A stretch of 64,000 bases of DNA from UBA4427 sp041389445 (GTDB lineage Bacteria > Myxococcota_A > UBA9160 > UBA4427): assembly GCA_041389445.1 (NCBI GenBank), contig JAWKRW010000001.1, positions 558,001-622,000 on the forward strand, in the 5' to 3' direction. The translations under genes were made by a program, and so were the position numbers. Numbering within the stretch: the first letter of the stretch is position 1; each line of letters opens with the position of its first letter. Positions 32,680 to 41,613 of the stretch are shown here, piece after piece. The notes under the pieces are model-generated. The model was given only the letters and a program-made list of their open reading frames with translations. It did no database searches and was not told where the DNA came from.

Positions 32680-33971
32680 CTGCGCTCCAGCGCCTCCGAC
32701 TCCAGCGCCCCGGAAAGCGACGAGGGTGACAGCCCCGACACGACTTCGAGCGCGCGTGGGAACGAGCCCAGGATCTTGTACGACGCGGACACCCGCGCGG
32801 CCTCCTCGAGGGCCCGGCGGACCGGCGGATCCTGCTGATGGCCCTCCATGTCGACGATGAACACGTACTCCCAGGGCTTGCCCTTCATCGGCCGCGACTG
32901 AACGGCCGTCAGGTTGACGCCGTGGCGCGCGAACGGGCCGAGCAGCTCGTGGAGCGCGCCCGACTGGTCGCGGCGGACGGTGAAGACGGCGCTCGTCAGG
33001 TCCTGGCCCGAGGGCGCCGGCGTCTCGCGACCGATCACGAGGAAGCGCGTCGTGTTGCCGCGCTGGTCCTGGATGTTCGAGGCGATCGGGAGCAGGTCGT
33101 AGACCTCGGCCGTCACCTCGGAACCGATCGACGCGACCTTCGGGTCCGCATGGGCGAGCTGCGCGGCGGCGGCGGTGCTCGTCGTCTCGATCGCCTCGAC
33201 GCCCGGCAGGTTGCGCTCGAGCCACCGGCGACACTGCGCGAGCGGCTGCGGATGGGAAGCGACCTTCTGCACGTCCTCGAGGCGGCCGCTGCGGGACATC
33301 AGGTGCTGTGCGATCTCGAGCTTGATCTCGCTGCAGATCGTGACTTCGGTCTCGATCAGCGCGTCGAACGTCACGGTGATCGGGCCTTCGATCGTGTTCT
33401 CGACGGGCACGACGCCGAAGTGGGTATCGCCGCGCTCGGTCAGGGTGAAGACGTCGCGCATGATCGGCACCGGGACGAGGTCGACCTGGGCACCGAACTG
33501 CCGGCTCGCCGCCTGGTGGCTGAACGTGCCGTCGGGACCGAGGAAGGCGACCCGGACGCGCTCCTCGAGCGAGCGGGTCGCCGAGATGATCTCGCGGAAC
33601 ACGTGCGGGATGGCGGCGCTCGGAAACGGTCCCGGATTGGCGGCGACGAGCGCCCGCACCAGATCGCGCTCCCGCGCCGCGACGTAGATCGGTCCGATCC
33701 GGCCGCCCCGCTTGAGCTCGCCGACGCGTTGGACCGCGCGGGCCCGACGATTGAGCTGCTCGAGGATGACGGCGTCGATCCCGTCGATCTCGGCGCGAAG
33801 CGCCGCGAGCTCGGCGGCCACGGCGGGACTCGCGGCCGGCGACCCGCTCGTCTCGCCCTCGCCGCTCGGGGCAACGCCCTCGGCGCTCCGCGTCGTGCGC
33901 TCGGCGCTCGACGTCGGGCCTTGGGCTGCCTTCGCCTGGAACTCGCTCTCCGATTGCGGACGCTGCGGCAT
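32676..33971 (-). CDS. pheA: Bifunctional chorismate mutase / prephenate dehydratase
   Basis: A 431-residue enzyme. A disordered N-terminus (about 1-50) precedes an AroQ chorismate mutase helix (ALRAEIDGIDAVILEQLNRR). The prephenate dehydratase domain has VAFLGPDGTFSHQAA and RGNTTRFLVIG. The C-terminal ACT domain has the Phe-binding motifs SGALHEL and QSRPMKGKPWEYVF, so feedback inhibition by phenylalanine is likely. It is the first gene of the 15-gene run, with a promoter at 34,230-34,258. The ATG at 33971 is the first in frame after that promoter. Confidence 0.95.
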   Translation of the reverse strand: MPQRPQSESEFQAKAAQGPTSSAERTTRSAEGVAPSGEGETSGSPAASPAVAAELAALRAEIDGIDAVILEQLNRRARAVQRVGELKRGGRIGPIYVAARERDLVRALVAANPGPFPSAAIPHVFREIISATRSLEERVRVAFLGPDGTFSHQAASRQFGAQVDLVPVPIMRDVFTLTERGDTHFGVVPVENTIEGPITVTFDALIETEVTICSEIKLEIAQHLMSRSGRLEDVQKVASHPQPLAQCRRWLERNLPGVEAIETTSTAAAAQLAHADPKVASIGSEVTAEVYDLLPIASNIQDQRGNTTRFLVIGRETPAPSGQDLTSAVFTVRRDQSGALHELLGPFARHGVNLTAVQSRPMKGKPWEYVFIVDMEGHQQDPPVRRALEEAARVSASYKILGSFPRALEVVSGLSPSSLSGALESEALERR

Positions 33972-34451
33972 TCAGAAGCGGTTCCGATCTTCACCCTCGC
34001 GCGCGTGCATCCCCGACGACCCCCGGACGCGTGCGTGCGCACCGCGGATCGCAACGATGAGGGAGCCGGTTCGGGTGGCTGGGTCCGGCGATCGACGCAC
34101 TGCTCGGCCTTCGAGCGGGGCCCGCGACCGGCCACGTCGCTCGGCGAAGCGGCGCGGACCGGGCGCGATGGGGCGCGCGGACGTTCCTGGTCGGCTGAAA
34201 GCTGGCTAACCCCTTGAAAATGAAGCGGGAGCGTATCGGAGCGCTCCGGCCGTGGCAATCGAGACGCGCCGGATTCCCTACTGAAAGCAAGGGTTTAGTC
34301 ACGATTCGGGGTCGGCTCGGAAGCGTCCGCCCGCACCCCGCCGGCCTTGACCCGCCAAGTCATTGAATTCCAAAGCGTTTTAGCTCTGTCCATTCAAGTC
34401 TCCGCCGCTCGGGGTCGATACGCGCCTGCGAACCCCTGCGCGCGAGGCCCG
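33972..34451. other. 480-bp divergent intergenic region between pheA and the diguanylate cyclase gene
   Basis: It contains the pheA promoter (34,230-34,258), leaving a long leader of about 250 nt before the pheA ATG. I looked for a Phe-rich leader peptide with a terminator/antiterminator pair and found none. A TTGACC at 34,347-34,352 and a local AT-rich patch (34,360-34,390) could serve the plus-strand gene, but no well-spaced -10 is evident. No RNA gene is recognised. Confidence 0.5.
34230..34258 (-). promoter_or_regulatory. Promoter of the pheA-to-rluB run
   Basis: On the minus strand, TTGCCA (34,258-34,253) is separated by 17 bp from TACGCT (34,235-34,230). The same TTGCC-N17-TAnnnT layout is found upstream of trpE, which supports both. 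The predicted start is near 34,223. Confidence 0.65.
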
Positions 34452-36149
34452 ATGGCCCGATCCCTCCCTCAGAGCGACGCGGCCATCGATGCGAGGCGCA
34501 CCCCGACCGGCGGCGCCTTCAACAGCATCTCGACGCGCATCATCGCCTCGGTCTTCCTCGCGACGGTGCTGACGGCCGTCCTCGTCAGCGGCCTCTCGAT
34601 CCACGCGATCCAACGCGATCAGACAGCGCGCGTGAATCGCGGCTTCTCCGAGCTGCTCGCCGAGCGCGCGAACGGCTGGACCGAGCTCGGCCATGTCCTC
34701 GCGAAGCGCCTGCGCAGCGAGAGCGCGCCCGGAACGCCCTGGCACGCCGCGCTCCTGCGCAGCCTCGCCGAGCGCACGGGGCCCCCGTCGACTCCCATGC
34801 GCTGGGAGAGCGCCGAGCGTACCGCCGCGTCGGCTCCGCTCCCGACCGCGGCGCGCGTCGCCGACCCCCTTCCCGAGCCGCCTGCCGCCCTGGCCACCCG
34901 CTTCGACCGCATCGTCTTCACGCCCATCGACGCCCGCCCCGCTGCCGAGAGTCTGGACTGCCTCGCCGTCGAGGCGGACCTCGCGGCCCTCGACTCGAGC
35001 GGGCTCGGCCGCTTGACCGCCTGCGTGGCGCGCGAGGAGCTGGCGGCGCTGCTGTCCGCGGGGCCGCGCGAGCTGGCGACGCCGCGGCTGCTCCTCGCGA
35101 ATCTCCGCGGCGACGTCCGGGCCGCGGGGGGACCGGGCGCGCCCGCGCGCATCGGGGCCCGCATCCCGATCACCGATGCGATCGTGCGCGGAAGCGCCTC
35201 GCTCTCGCGCTACTCCGACGCCGCCGGCCGGGCCCTCGTCGGTCTCGTCGTGCCGCTCGGCCGGAGCGGCTGGCTGCTCGCCGTCGAGACCGAGCGGGCC
35301 CGCGCCTTCGCGGCGGCGAACGAGATCGTGCGCATGATCTTCGTCGTCGACGTCTGCATCATCCTGCTCTTCAGCGTCCTCGCCTATCAGGTCACGGTCG
35401 CGATCATGGCGCCGATCCACGCGCTCTCGAGCGGCGCCCAGCGCATCCTCGACGGACACATCGACCACCAGATCCCGCCCCCCGCCATCCGCGACGACGA
35501 GCTCGGCCTCCTGACCCACACCTTCAACGAGATGATGCGCAAGCTGCGCGCCAATCAGATCGAGATCGAGCGCGATCGGGTCCGCCTCGCCGAGAAGAAC
35601 GAAGAGCTGCAGAGCGCCAACGAAGTCCTCTCCCAGCTCTCGATCACCGACGGCCTGACGAAGCTCCACAACCACCGCTATTTCCAGGACCACCTGACGC
35701 GCGAGATCAAGCGCGTCTCCCGCACCCATGCGCCCCTCGCCCTGATCCTGATCGACATCGACGACTTCAAGCAGCTCAACGACACGCATGGCCACGCCGC
35801 GGGCGACGAGGTCCTGATCGCGCTGGCCGGGATCATGAACGAGACCGCACGCGAGTCGGATCTGATCGCGCGCTACGGGGGGGAGGAGTTCGTCATCCTG
35901 ATGCCGAACACCGACCTGCCCGGCGCCGTGCACCTGGCGGAGAAGATCCGCATGGCGGTCGAGGCGACCCGTCTGATCATCGGCGATCGCATGAAGCCGA
36001 CGGTCGTCACGATCTCGCTGGGCGTCGCCGTCTTCAAGGGCAACCGCCGGGAGTTCTTCGCCGAGGCCGACCGCGCGCTCTACCGCGCGAAGGCGGCGGG
36101 CAAGAACTGCGTCATCATCGCCGGATCGGACGTCCCGCCGCTCGCCTGA
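34452..36149 (+). CDS. Membrane-bound sensor diguanylate cyclase
   Basis: A 565-residue protein. Two membrane helices (RIIASVFLATVLTAVLVSGL near residue 30; MIFVVDVCIILLFSVLAYQV near 300) enclose a periplasmic sensor region of about 240 residues. Then come a HAMP domain (IMAPIHALSSGAQRILDGHI), a coiled coil, and a GGDEF domain with ARYGGEEFVIL as the active-site loop. RESD five residues before GGEEF matches the RxxD inhibitory site, so product inhibition by c-di-GMP is likely. No EAL domain is fused. GAGG precedes the ATG at 34452. A PilZ protein at 53830 is a possible downstream receptor. Confidence 0.93.
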   Translation: MARSLPQSDAAIDARRTPTGGAFNSISTRIIASVFLATVLTAVLVSGLSIHAIQRDQTARVNRGFSELLAERANGWTELGHVLAKRLRSESAPGTPWHAALLRSLAERTGPPSTPMRWESAERTAASAPLPTAARVADPLPEPPAALATRFDRIVFTPIDARPAAESLDCLAVEADLAALDSSGLGRLTACVAREELAALLSAGPRELATPRLLLANLRGDVRAAGGPGAPARIGARIPITDAIVRGSASLSRYSDAAGRALVGLVVPLGRSGWLLAVETERARAFAAANEIVRMIFVVDVCIILLFSVLAYQVTVAIMAPIHALSSGAQRILDGHIDHQIPPPAIRDDELGLLTHTFNEMMRKLRANQIEIERDRVRLAEKNEELQSANEVLSQLSITDGLTKLHNHRYFQDHLTREIKRVSRTHAPLALILIDIDDFKQLNDTHGHAAGDEVLIALAGIMNETARESDLIARYGGEEFVILMPNTDLPGAVHLAEKIRMAVEATRLIIGDRMKPTVVTISLGVAVFKGNRREFFAEADRALYRAKAAGKNCVIIAGSDVPPLA

Positions 36150-36187
36150 GGCGGCTCGCTCGAGCGGCGCGGGCTGCTCGCGCAAAC

Positions 36188-36222
36188 TTGAGCCGCCCCC
36201 TCGCTTCCGCGATGCTCCCGCC
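36188..36222 (+). promoter_or_regulatory. Promoter of coaE, leaderless geometry
   Basis: TTGAGC (36188-36193), a 17-bp spacer, then GATGCT (36211-36216), which ends 6 nt before the ATG at 36223. Transcription would therefore start at or next to the A of the start codon. No Shine-Dalgarno sequence is present. Confidence 0.6.
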
Positions 36223-36882
36223 ATGACCTGCATCATGGGCCTCACGGGCGGCATCGGAACGGGCAAGAGCACGGTCACCCGCATCCTCGCCGAGCTCGGC
36301 GCGACGACGATCGACGCCGACGCGATCGTGCACGAGCTCCAGGCGCCGGGCCAGCCGATGCTGCGCGCGCTCGCCGCGGCGTTCGGCGCGTCGATCCTCA
36401 CGGCGGAGGGCGCGCTCGACCGCAAGGGCCTCGGCGCCATCGTCTTCCGGGACGAGACGGCCCGCGCACGCCTCGGCGAGATCGTCCACGCGCCCGTGAT
36501 CGGCGAGATGATGCGGCGCGCCCGGGCGGCGGTGGATCGCGGCGATCCGCTCGTGGTGCTCGACATCCCGCTGCTCTTCGAGGGTCGGGTCAGCGGCCGC
36601 GGATCGGGTGCCTTGATGCACTTCGACGTGACGGTCTGCGTCTGGGTCGACGAAGCGACGCAGCTCGCGCGGACGATGGCCCGCGATGATTGCGACGAGG
36701 GCGAGGCGCGCCGCCGGATGGCCGCCCAGCTGCCGATCGACCGCAAGCGCGAGCTCGCGGACTACGTGATCGACAACTCCGGCTCGCCGGAGGCGACACG
36801 CGCCCAGGTCGAGTCGCTGGTCCATCGGCTGACGGCGGGACGTCTCGGCCGACCCGCGGAGGAGGCCCCGGCACCGGACTGA
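36223..36882 (+). CDS. coaE: Dephospho-CoA kinase
   Basis: A 219-residue P-loop kinase for the last step of coenzyme A synthesis. The N-terminal MGLTGGIGTGKSTV is the Walker A loop; DADAIVHEL (substrate Asp) and LDIPLLFE are hallmark motifs. RMAAQLPIDRKRELADYVID is the usual C-terminal signature. The tail is slightly extended. It follows the diguanylate cyclase by 73 nt but has its own promoter and probably starts without a leader. Confidence 0.95.
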   Translation: MTCIMGLTGGIGTGKSTVTRILAELGATTIDADAIVHELQAPGQPMLRALAAAFGASILTAEGALDRKGLGAIVFRDETARARLGEIVHAPVIGEMMRRARAAVDRGDPLVVLDIPLLFEGRVSGRGSGALMHFDVTVCVWVDEATQLARTMARDDCDEGEARRRMAAQLPIDRKRELADYVIDNSGSPEATRAQVESLVHRLTAGRLGRPAEEAPAPD

Positions 36883-36961
36883 CGCGGCGGCGCGCGGGCG
36901 CGGCTGCCGGAGCGCGGTGGCGCGGTCGGCGCTCGCGGCCCCGGATCGCCGGCCGCCGCCC

Positions 36962-37876
36962 TCAGCGCGCGCGCAGCGGCGCCTTCAGCTCGGCCACGAA
37001 GCGCGCCACCTCGTCGATCGCCTCCGCCTTCGACGCCGCCCGCTCGATGCGGTCGACGAAGGCGCTGCCGACGACGACGCCGTCGGCGAAGCGCCCGATC
37101 TCGCCGGCCTGCTCGGGCGTCGAGACGCCGAAGCCGACGCAGACGGGGATGTCGGACATCGACTTCGCGAGCCTCACCTGCGCCTCGATGCCCTTCGCGA
37201 GCGTGGCCCGCGCACCGGTCACGCCCTGGAGCGAGACGGCGTAGAGGAAGCCGCGGGTCTCCCGCACGAGCAGGGCGAGGCGCTCGGGCGGCGTCGTCGG
37301 CGCAGCGAGCAGGATCGGATCGATGCCCAGCGCGCGACACGGATCGAGCCAGGGCTTGCCGTCCTCGGGCGGCAGGTCCGGGATGATGATGCCGTCGACT
37401 CCGACTTCGGCCGCCGCCTTCGCGAAGGCCTCCGCGCCCATCGCATGGATCGGATTCGCGTAGCCCATCAGGACGAGCGGCTGCTCGACGCGAGCGCGCA
37501 GGCGCGCGACGAGTCGCAGGATCGCGCGCAGACTCGTGCCCCGCGCGAGGGCGCGACTGCTCGAGCGCTGGATCGTCGGACCCTCCGCCGTCGGATCCGA
37601 GAAGGGCACGCCGAGCTCGATGACGTCGGCCCCGGCCTCCGCCATCGCGAGTACGAGCGCCTCGGTGGTCTCGAGATCGGGATCGCCCGCGGTGAGGAAC
37701 GGGACCAGCGCGCGCTCGCCACGGGCGCGCAATGCGGCGAAACGCCGGCCGATGCGGCCCCCGGGCCGCGCGTCCGATCGGGCGGAGGCGGCCGACGCGG
37801 CGTCCGCGGTCGCGTTCGATGCGGTGTGCGGCGGCTTCCGCTTCGATGCGCCGCGCGTGTTCGATGCACCGCTCAT
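36962..37876 (-). CDS. trpA: Tryptophan synthase alpha subunit
   Basis: A 304-residue TIM-barrel enzyme that cleaves indole-3-glycerol phosphate. PFLTAGDPDLETTEALV, ELGVPFSDPTAEGPTIQ (the catalytic Asp and Glu regions) and CVGFGVSTPEQAGEI are typical. A 40-residue Ala/Ser/Arg-rich N-terminal extension is unusual. The ATG overlaps the trpB stop by 4 nt. It is the last trp gene; no clear terminator follows before the convergent coaE gene. Confidence 0.95.
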   Translation of the reverse strand: MSGASNTRGASKRKPPHTASNATADAASAASARSDARPGGRIGRRFAALRARGERALVPFLTAGDPDLETTEALVLAMAEAGADVIELGVPFSDPTAEGPTIQRSSSRALARGTSLRAILRLVARLRARVEQPLVLMGYANPIHAMGAEAFAKAAAEVGVDGIIIPDLPPEDGKPWLDPCRALGIDPILLAAPTTPPERLALLVRETRGFLYAVSLQGVTGARATLAKGIEAQVRLAKSMSDIPVCVGFGVSTPEQAGEIGRFADGVVVGSAFVDRIERAASKAEAIDEVARFVAELKAPLRAR

Positions 37877-39081
37877 GCCCGGCCTTCCCCTGCGCGCGCG
37901 GCGAGGATCTTCCGGACCTCGTCGACGTCCTTGTCCCCCCGCCCCGAAACGTTCACGACCAGTACCGCGTCCCGCGACAACATCGGCGCCAGCTTGAGCA
38001 CGTGGGCGATCGCATGCGCGCTCTCGAGCGCCGGGATGATGCCCTCCGTCCGCGAGAGGCGCTGGAAGGCGTCGAGCGCCTCGTCGTCGGTGACGACGAC
38101 GTACTCCGCCCGCCCCGTGTCCTTCAGGTAGGCGTGCTCGGGTCCGACGCCCGGATAGTCGAGTCCCGCCGAGACCGAGTGGGCGGGAAAGATCTGGCCG
38201 TCGTCGTCGGAGAGCACCAGCGTCCGCTTGCCGTGGAAGATCCCCGGCACGCCGGCGGTCAGCGTCGCGCCGTGCCGCCCCGACTGGAGCCCCTCGCCCC
38301 CGGGCTCGACCCCGATCAGGCGCACGCCCTCGTCCTCGACGAAGGGATGGAAGAGTCCGATCGCGTTCGAGCCGCCGCCGACGCAGGCGACCAGCACGTC
38401 GGGCAGACGCCCGACGGCGTGCAGGATCTGCGCCCGCGTCTCGACGCCGATCACGCGCTGGAAGTCGCGCACGAGCTTCGGATACGGATGCGGGCCCATG
38501 ACCGATCCGATGCAGTAGTAGGTCGATTCGACGTTCGTCACCCAGTCGCGCATCGCCTCGTTGATGGCGTCCTTGAGCGTCTGGGAGCCGCTCGTGACGG
38601 GGATGCATCGCGCGCCGAGCAGCTCCATCCGGAAGACGTTGAGCGCCTGGCGCCGGACGTCCTCTGCCCCCATGTAGATGTCGCACTCGAGCCCGAGCAG
38701 CGCAGCGGCCGTCGCCGACGCGACGCCGTGCTGACCGGCACCGGTCTCCGCGATGATCCGCTTCTTGCCCATCCAGCGGGCCAGCAGGGCCTGCCCGAGC
38801 ACGTTGTTGATCTTGTGGGCCCCGGTATGGGCCAGATCCTCGCGCTTGAGATAGATCTGCGCGCCGCCGAGCGTCTCGGTCAACCGCGCCGCATGGAAGA
38901 GCGGCGTCGGGCGTCCGGCGTAGTCGCGCAGCAGCGCGTCGAGCGCCGCCTGATAGGCGGGATCCGCGAGGATCCGCCCCGAGGCCTCGATCAGCTCGTC
39001 GAGTGCCGCCATCAGCATCTCGGGGACGAAACGTCCGCCGTAGGGGCCGAACATGCCCCGCGCATCCGGTTCACTCTTCAC
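37873..39081 (-). CDS. trpB: Tryptophan synthase beta subunit
   Basis: A 402-residue PLP enzyme that condenses indole with serine. The PLP Lys is in REDLAHTGAHKINNVLGQAL, the phosphate cup is CVGGGSNAIGLF, and the N-terminal GMFGPYGGRFVPEMLM is classic TrpB1. The GTG at 39079-39081 gives a 9-residue lead-in and overlaps the trpF stop (GTGA). Confidence 0.97.
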   Translation of the reverse strand: MKSEPDARGMFGPYGGRFVPEMLMAALDELIEASGRILADPAYQAALDALLRDYAGRPTPLFHAARLTETLGGAQIYLKREDLAHTGAHKINNVLGQALLARWMGKKRIIAETGAGQHGVASATAAALLGLECDIYMGAEDVRRQALNVFRMELLGARCIPVTSGSQTLKDAINEAMRDWVTNVESTYYCIGSVMGPHPYPKLVRDFQRVIGVETRAQILHAVGRLPDVLVACVGGGSNAIGLFHPFVEDEGVRLIGVEPGGEGLQSGRHGATLTAGVPGIFHGKRTLVLSDDDGQIFPAHSVSAGLDYPGVGPEHAYLKDTGRAEYVVVTDDEALDAFQRLSRTEGIIPALESAHAIAHVLKLAPMLSRDAVLVVNVSGRGDKDVDEVRKILAARAGEGRA

Positions 39082-39740
39082 GATTCGCCACCCGATTCCT
39101 TCGCGGCCTCGATCTCCGCTTCCTTCTGCCGCACCGCCTCGACGAACGCGCGCATGCGCGCCGGATCCTTGCGGCGGTCGGGTCCCTCGACGCCGGTCGC
39201 GACGTCGACGCCCCAGGGCGGGATCTCGCCCACGTCGGCGAGGGCGGAAGCGACGTTCTCCGGCGTGAGCCCGCCCGCGATGATCACGTCGTAGCCCTGC
39301 GCGATCAGCGCCTCGGCCTCGCTCCAATCCCAGGCCTGGCCCTGTCCGCCCCCGGCATGGGGATGATCGAGCAGCAGGATCGAGCCCGGATAGGTGCGCG
39401 CGGCCTCCTCGTCGGCCCCCTGGATCGCCTTGATCGTCGGCAGGTCGACCGCTTCGACCTCGTCCTCGCTCTCGTCGCCATGGAACTGGACGCGCTCGAC
39501 CGGGATGCGGCGGAGGATGCCGTCGATCTCGTCCCAGGGCGCGTCCTTGAAGAGCGCGACCCGCTCGACGTCCATGCCCTCGACGGCCTCGCAGATGGCG
39601 AGCGCCGTCTTGACGTCGACCTGACGCGGCGAGCCCGCGACGAAGTTGATCCCGATCAGATCCGCTCCCGCCTTCACGGCCTCGACCGCGTCCTCGGGAT
39701 GCATCACGCCACAGATCTTGATCCGTACGATTCCGCTCAC
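39078..39740 (-). CDS. trpF: Phosphoribosylanthranilate isomerase
   Basis: A 220-residue TIM-barrel enzyme. The N-terminal RIKICGVMHPEDA holds the catalytic Cys, and GINFVAGSPRQV and VQFHGDE follow. The general-acid Asp and phosphate loops are in LLLDHPHAGGGQGQAWDW and IAGGLTPENV. GVDVATGVEGPDRRKD is the closing motif. The GTG start overlaps the trpC stop. The Gln/Glu-rich C-terminal tail is slightly long. Confidence 0.95.
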   Translation of the reverse strand: MSGIVRIKICGVMHPEDAVEAVKAGADLIGINFVAGSPRQVDVKTALAICEAVEGMDVERVALFKDAPWDEIDGILRRIPVERVQFHGDESEDEVEAVDLPTIKAIQGADEEAARTYPGSILLLDHPHAGGGQGQAWDWSEAEALIAQGYDVIIAGGLTPENVASALADVGEIPPWGVDVATGVEGPDRRKDPARMRAFVEAVRQKEAEIEAAKESGGES

Positions 39741-40525
39741 GATCGCCTCCGCAATGCTTCGAGCGCGCGCCCCGGATCGGGCGCGCGCATCAACGACTCT
39801 CCCACCAGGAAGCCCCGGGCACCGGCCCGCTCGAGCCGCGCGACGTCGGCTGGCCCCGTGATACCGCTCTCGGCGACGAGCACGACCTCCGGATCGACGA
39901 GCCGCTCCGCGACCCGCTCGGTCGTCGCGAGATCGACCGCGAAGGTCCGCAGGTCGCGATTGTTCACGCCGACGAGCCGCGCCCCGACGGCGAGCGCCCG
40001 TTCCAGCTCCCCCTCGTCGTGGACCTCCACGAGCACGTCGAGCCCGAGGCCGAGCGCGTGGGCATGCAGCGCCGCGAGGTCGGCGTCCGCGAGCGCGGCC
40101 ACGATCAACAACACCGCGTCGGCACCCGCGACCCGCGCCTCGTCGATCTGATAGGCGTCGATCACGAAATCCTTGCGCAGGAGCGGCGTGTCGACCGCGG
40201 CGCGCACCTGCCGCAGCACGTCGAGGCTCCCGCCGAAGAACTGCTCGTCGGTCAGGACCGAGATGCCGGCGGCGCCGGCCGCGCGATAGGCGAGCGCGAT
40301 CTTCTCCGCGTCGAAGTCCGCCCGGATCAGCCCCTTGCTCGGCGAGCGCCGCTTGATCTCGGCGATCACCGCCACGCCCTCGCAATCGAGCAGCGCTCGC
40401 CGCAGGCCGCGGACCGGCCGGCTCGCCTCGCGCGCGGCCCGCGCCAGCGCGTGCGGTGGCCGAAGTGCCTTCGCCGCCCGGACTTCGTCGGCCTTGTGGG
40501 CCAGGATGCGTTCGAGGACGTTCAT
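39737..40525 (-). CDS. trpC: Indole-3-glycerol phosphate synthase
   Basis: A 262-residue TIM-barrel enzyme that closes the indole ring. VIAEIKRRSPSKG (catalytic Lys and Glu), SVLTDEQFFGGSLDVL, LLRKDFVIDAYQI and VGVNNRDLRTF are all hallmark motifs, and AESGI precedes the phosphate loop. It is not fused to trpF. It is coupled by 4-nt overlaps to trpD and trpF. Confidence 0.97.
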   Translation of the reverse strand: MNVLERILAHKADEVRAAKALRPPHALARAAREASRPVRGLRRALLDCEGVAVIAEIKRRSPSKGLIRADFDAEKIALAYRAAGAAGISVLTDEQFFGGSLDVLRQVRAAVDTPLLRKDFVIDAYQIDEARVAGADAVLLIVAALADADLAALHAHALGLGLDVLVEVHDEGELERALAVGARLVGVNNRDLRTFAVDLATTERVAERLVDPEVVLVAESGITGPADVARLERAGARGFLVGESLMRAPDPGRALEALRRRS

Positions 40526-41613
40526 GCGCCGACCGCCCGACGACCACCACCCGTCGCCGCCGGCGCGGCCTCGGCTTCGCGTTCGCGCTCGCGCGCCGCC
40601 AGCGACGCCTGACGCAACGACGTCAGTCGGGCCGCCGCCGCGCCGGAATCGATGCTCGCCTCGGCGCGCCCGATCCCCTCGGCGAGCGAGCCGACCGCCT
40701 CGACGACGAAGAGGGCCGCCGCCGCGTTGAGCAGGACGATGTCGCGGCGCGGACCGCGCTCGCCGGCGAGGATCGCGCGCGTCGTCGCCGCGTTCTCGGC
40801 CGGCGTGCCGCCCCGCAGATCGTCGAGCGAGGCGCGTGGCAGGCCGAGCGAGCGCGCGTCGATGCGCAGCCGCTCGACGCGGCCGCCGGACACGAGCGCC
40901 GCGTCGTTCTCCGCGGCGGTCGTCAGCTCGTCGAGCCCGTCGTCGCCGTGGACGACGAGCGCGCGTTCGGCGCCGAGGCCGACGAGCACCGCCGCCAGGG
41001 GCTCGACCCACGCCGCGCTCGAGACGCCGACGACCTGGTAGCGGGCGCCGACCGGCGAGAGCAGGGGCCCGAGCCAATTGAGGAACGTCCGTACCCCGAG
41101 CTCGGCCCGGACCGCCGCGACGTGGCGAAAGGCCGGATGCGCCGTGCGGGCGAAGAACGCGCCGATCCCGACCTCGTCGAGAATCGCGGCGCAGGTCCCG
41201 ATCGGCAGGTCGATCGCGATGCCGAGCGCCTCGAGCAGGTCGAAGCTGCCCGAGCGGCTCGAGGCAGCGCGGTTGCCGTGCTTGGCGACGGGCACGCCGG
41301 CACCGGCGACGACGAACGCCGCGGTCGTCGAGATGTTGAACGTGTCGAGGCCGGAGCCGCCCGTGCCGCAGGTGTCCACGATGCGCGCCGCGCGCGGCGT
41401 CGCCGTCACCGCCCGCGCGCGCAGGGCCTTCGCCGCCGCGATCAGCTGGGGCACCGTCTCCCCGCGCAGCCGCAACGCGACGAGAAAGGCCGCCGTACGG
41501 GCGTCGCTGCTGCGCCCCTCCATGATCTCGTCGAGCGCTCGCGCGAGGCGGTCCGGCTCGAGGACACGCCCCTCGACCAGGTCCGCGATGGCCGCCTGGA
41601 CCTCACTCGTCAT
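40522..41613 (-). CDS. trpD: Anthranilate phosphoribosyltransferase
   Basis: A 363-residue enzyme that joins anthranilate to PRPP. VDTCGTGGSGLDTFNIST is the PRPP-binding loop, and VAKHGNRAASSRSGS and FLNWLGPLLSPVGAR follow. The second acidic metal-binding region is present in VVHGDDGLDELTT. The last 30 residues are Arg/Ala-rich and extra. ATG at 41613 overlaps the trpG stop by 4 nt. Confidence 0.96.
   Translation of the reverse strand: MTSEVQAAIADLVEGRVLEPDRLARALDEIMEGRSSDARTAAFLVALRLRGETVPQLIAAAKALRARAVTATPRAARIVDTCGTGGSGLDTFNISTTAAFVVAGAGVPVAKHGNRAASSRSGSFDLLEALGIAIDLPIGTCAAILDEVGIGAFFARTAHPAFRHVAAVRAELGVRTFLNWLGPLLSPVGARYQVVGVSSAAWVEPLAAVLVGLGAERALVVHGDDGLDELTTAAENDAALVSGGRVERLRIDARSLGLPRASLDDLRGGTPAENAATTRAILAGERGPRRDIVLLNAAAALFVVEAVGSLAEGIGRAEASIDSGAAAARLTSLRQASLAAREREREAEAAPAATGGGRRAVGA

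Noticed and set aside
33972..34222. Phe attenuator in the pheA leader
   Set aside because: The leader is long enough, but I found no short ORF with a run of Phe codons and no terminator with a T-run before pheA.
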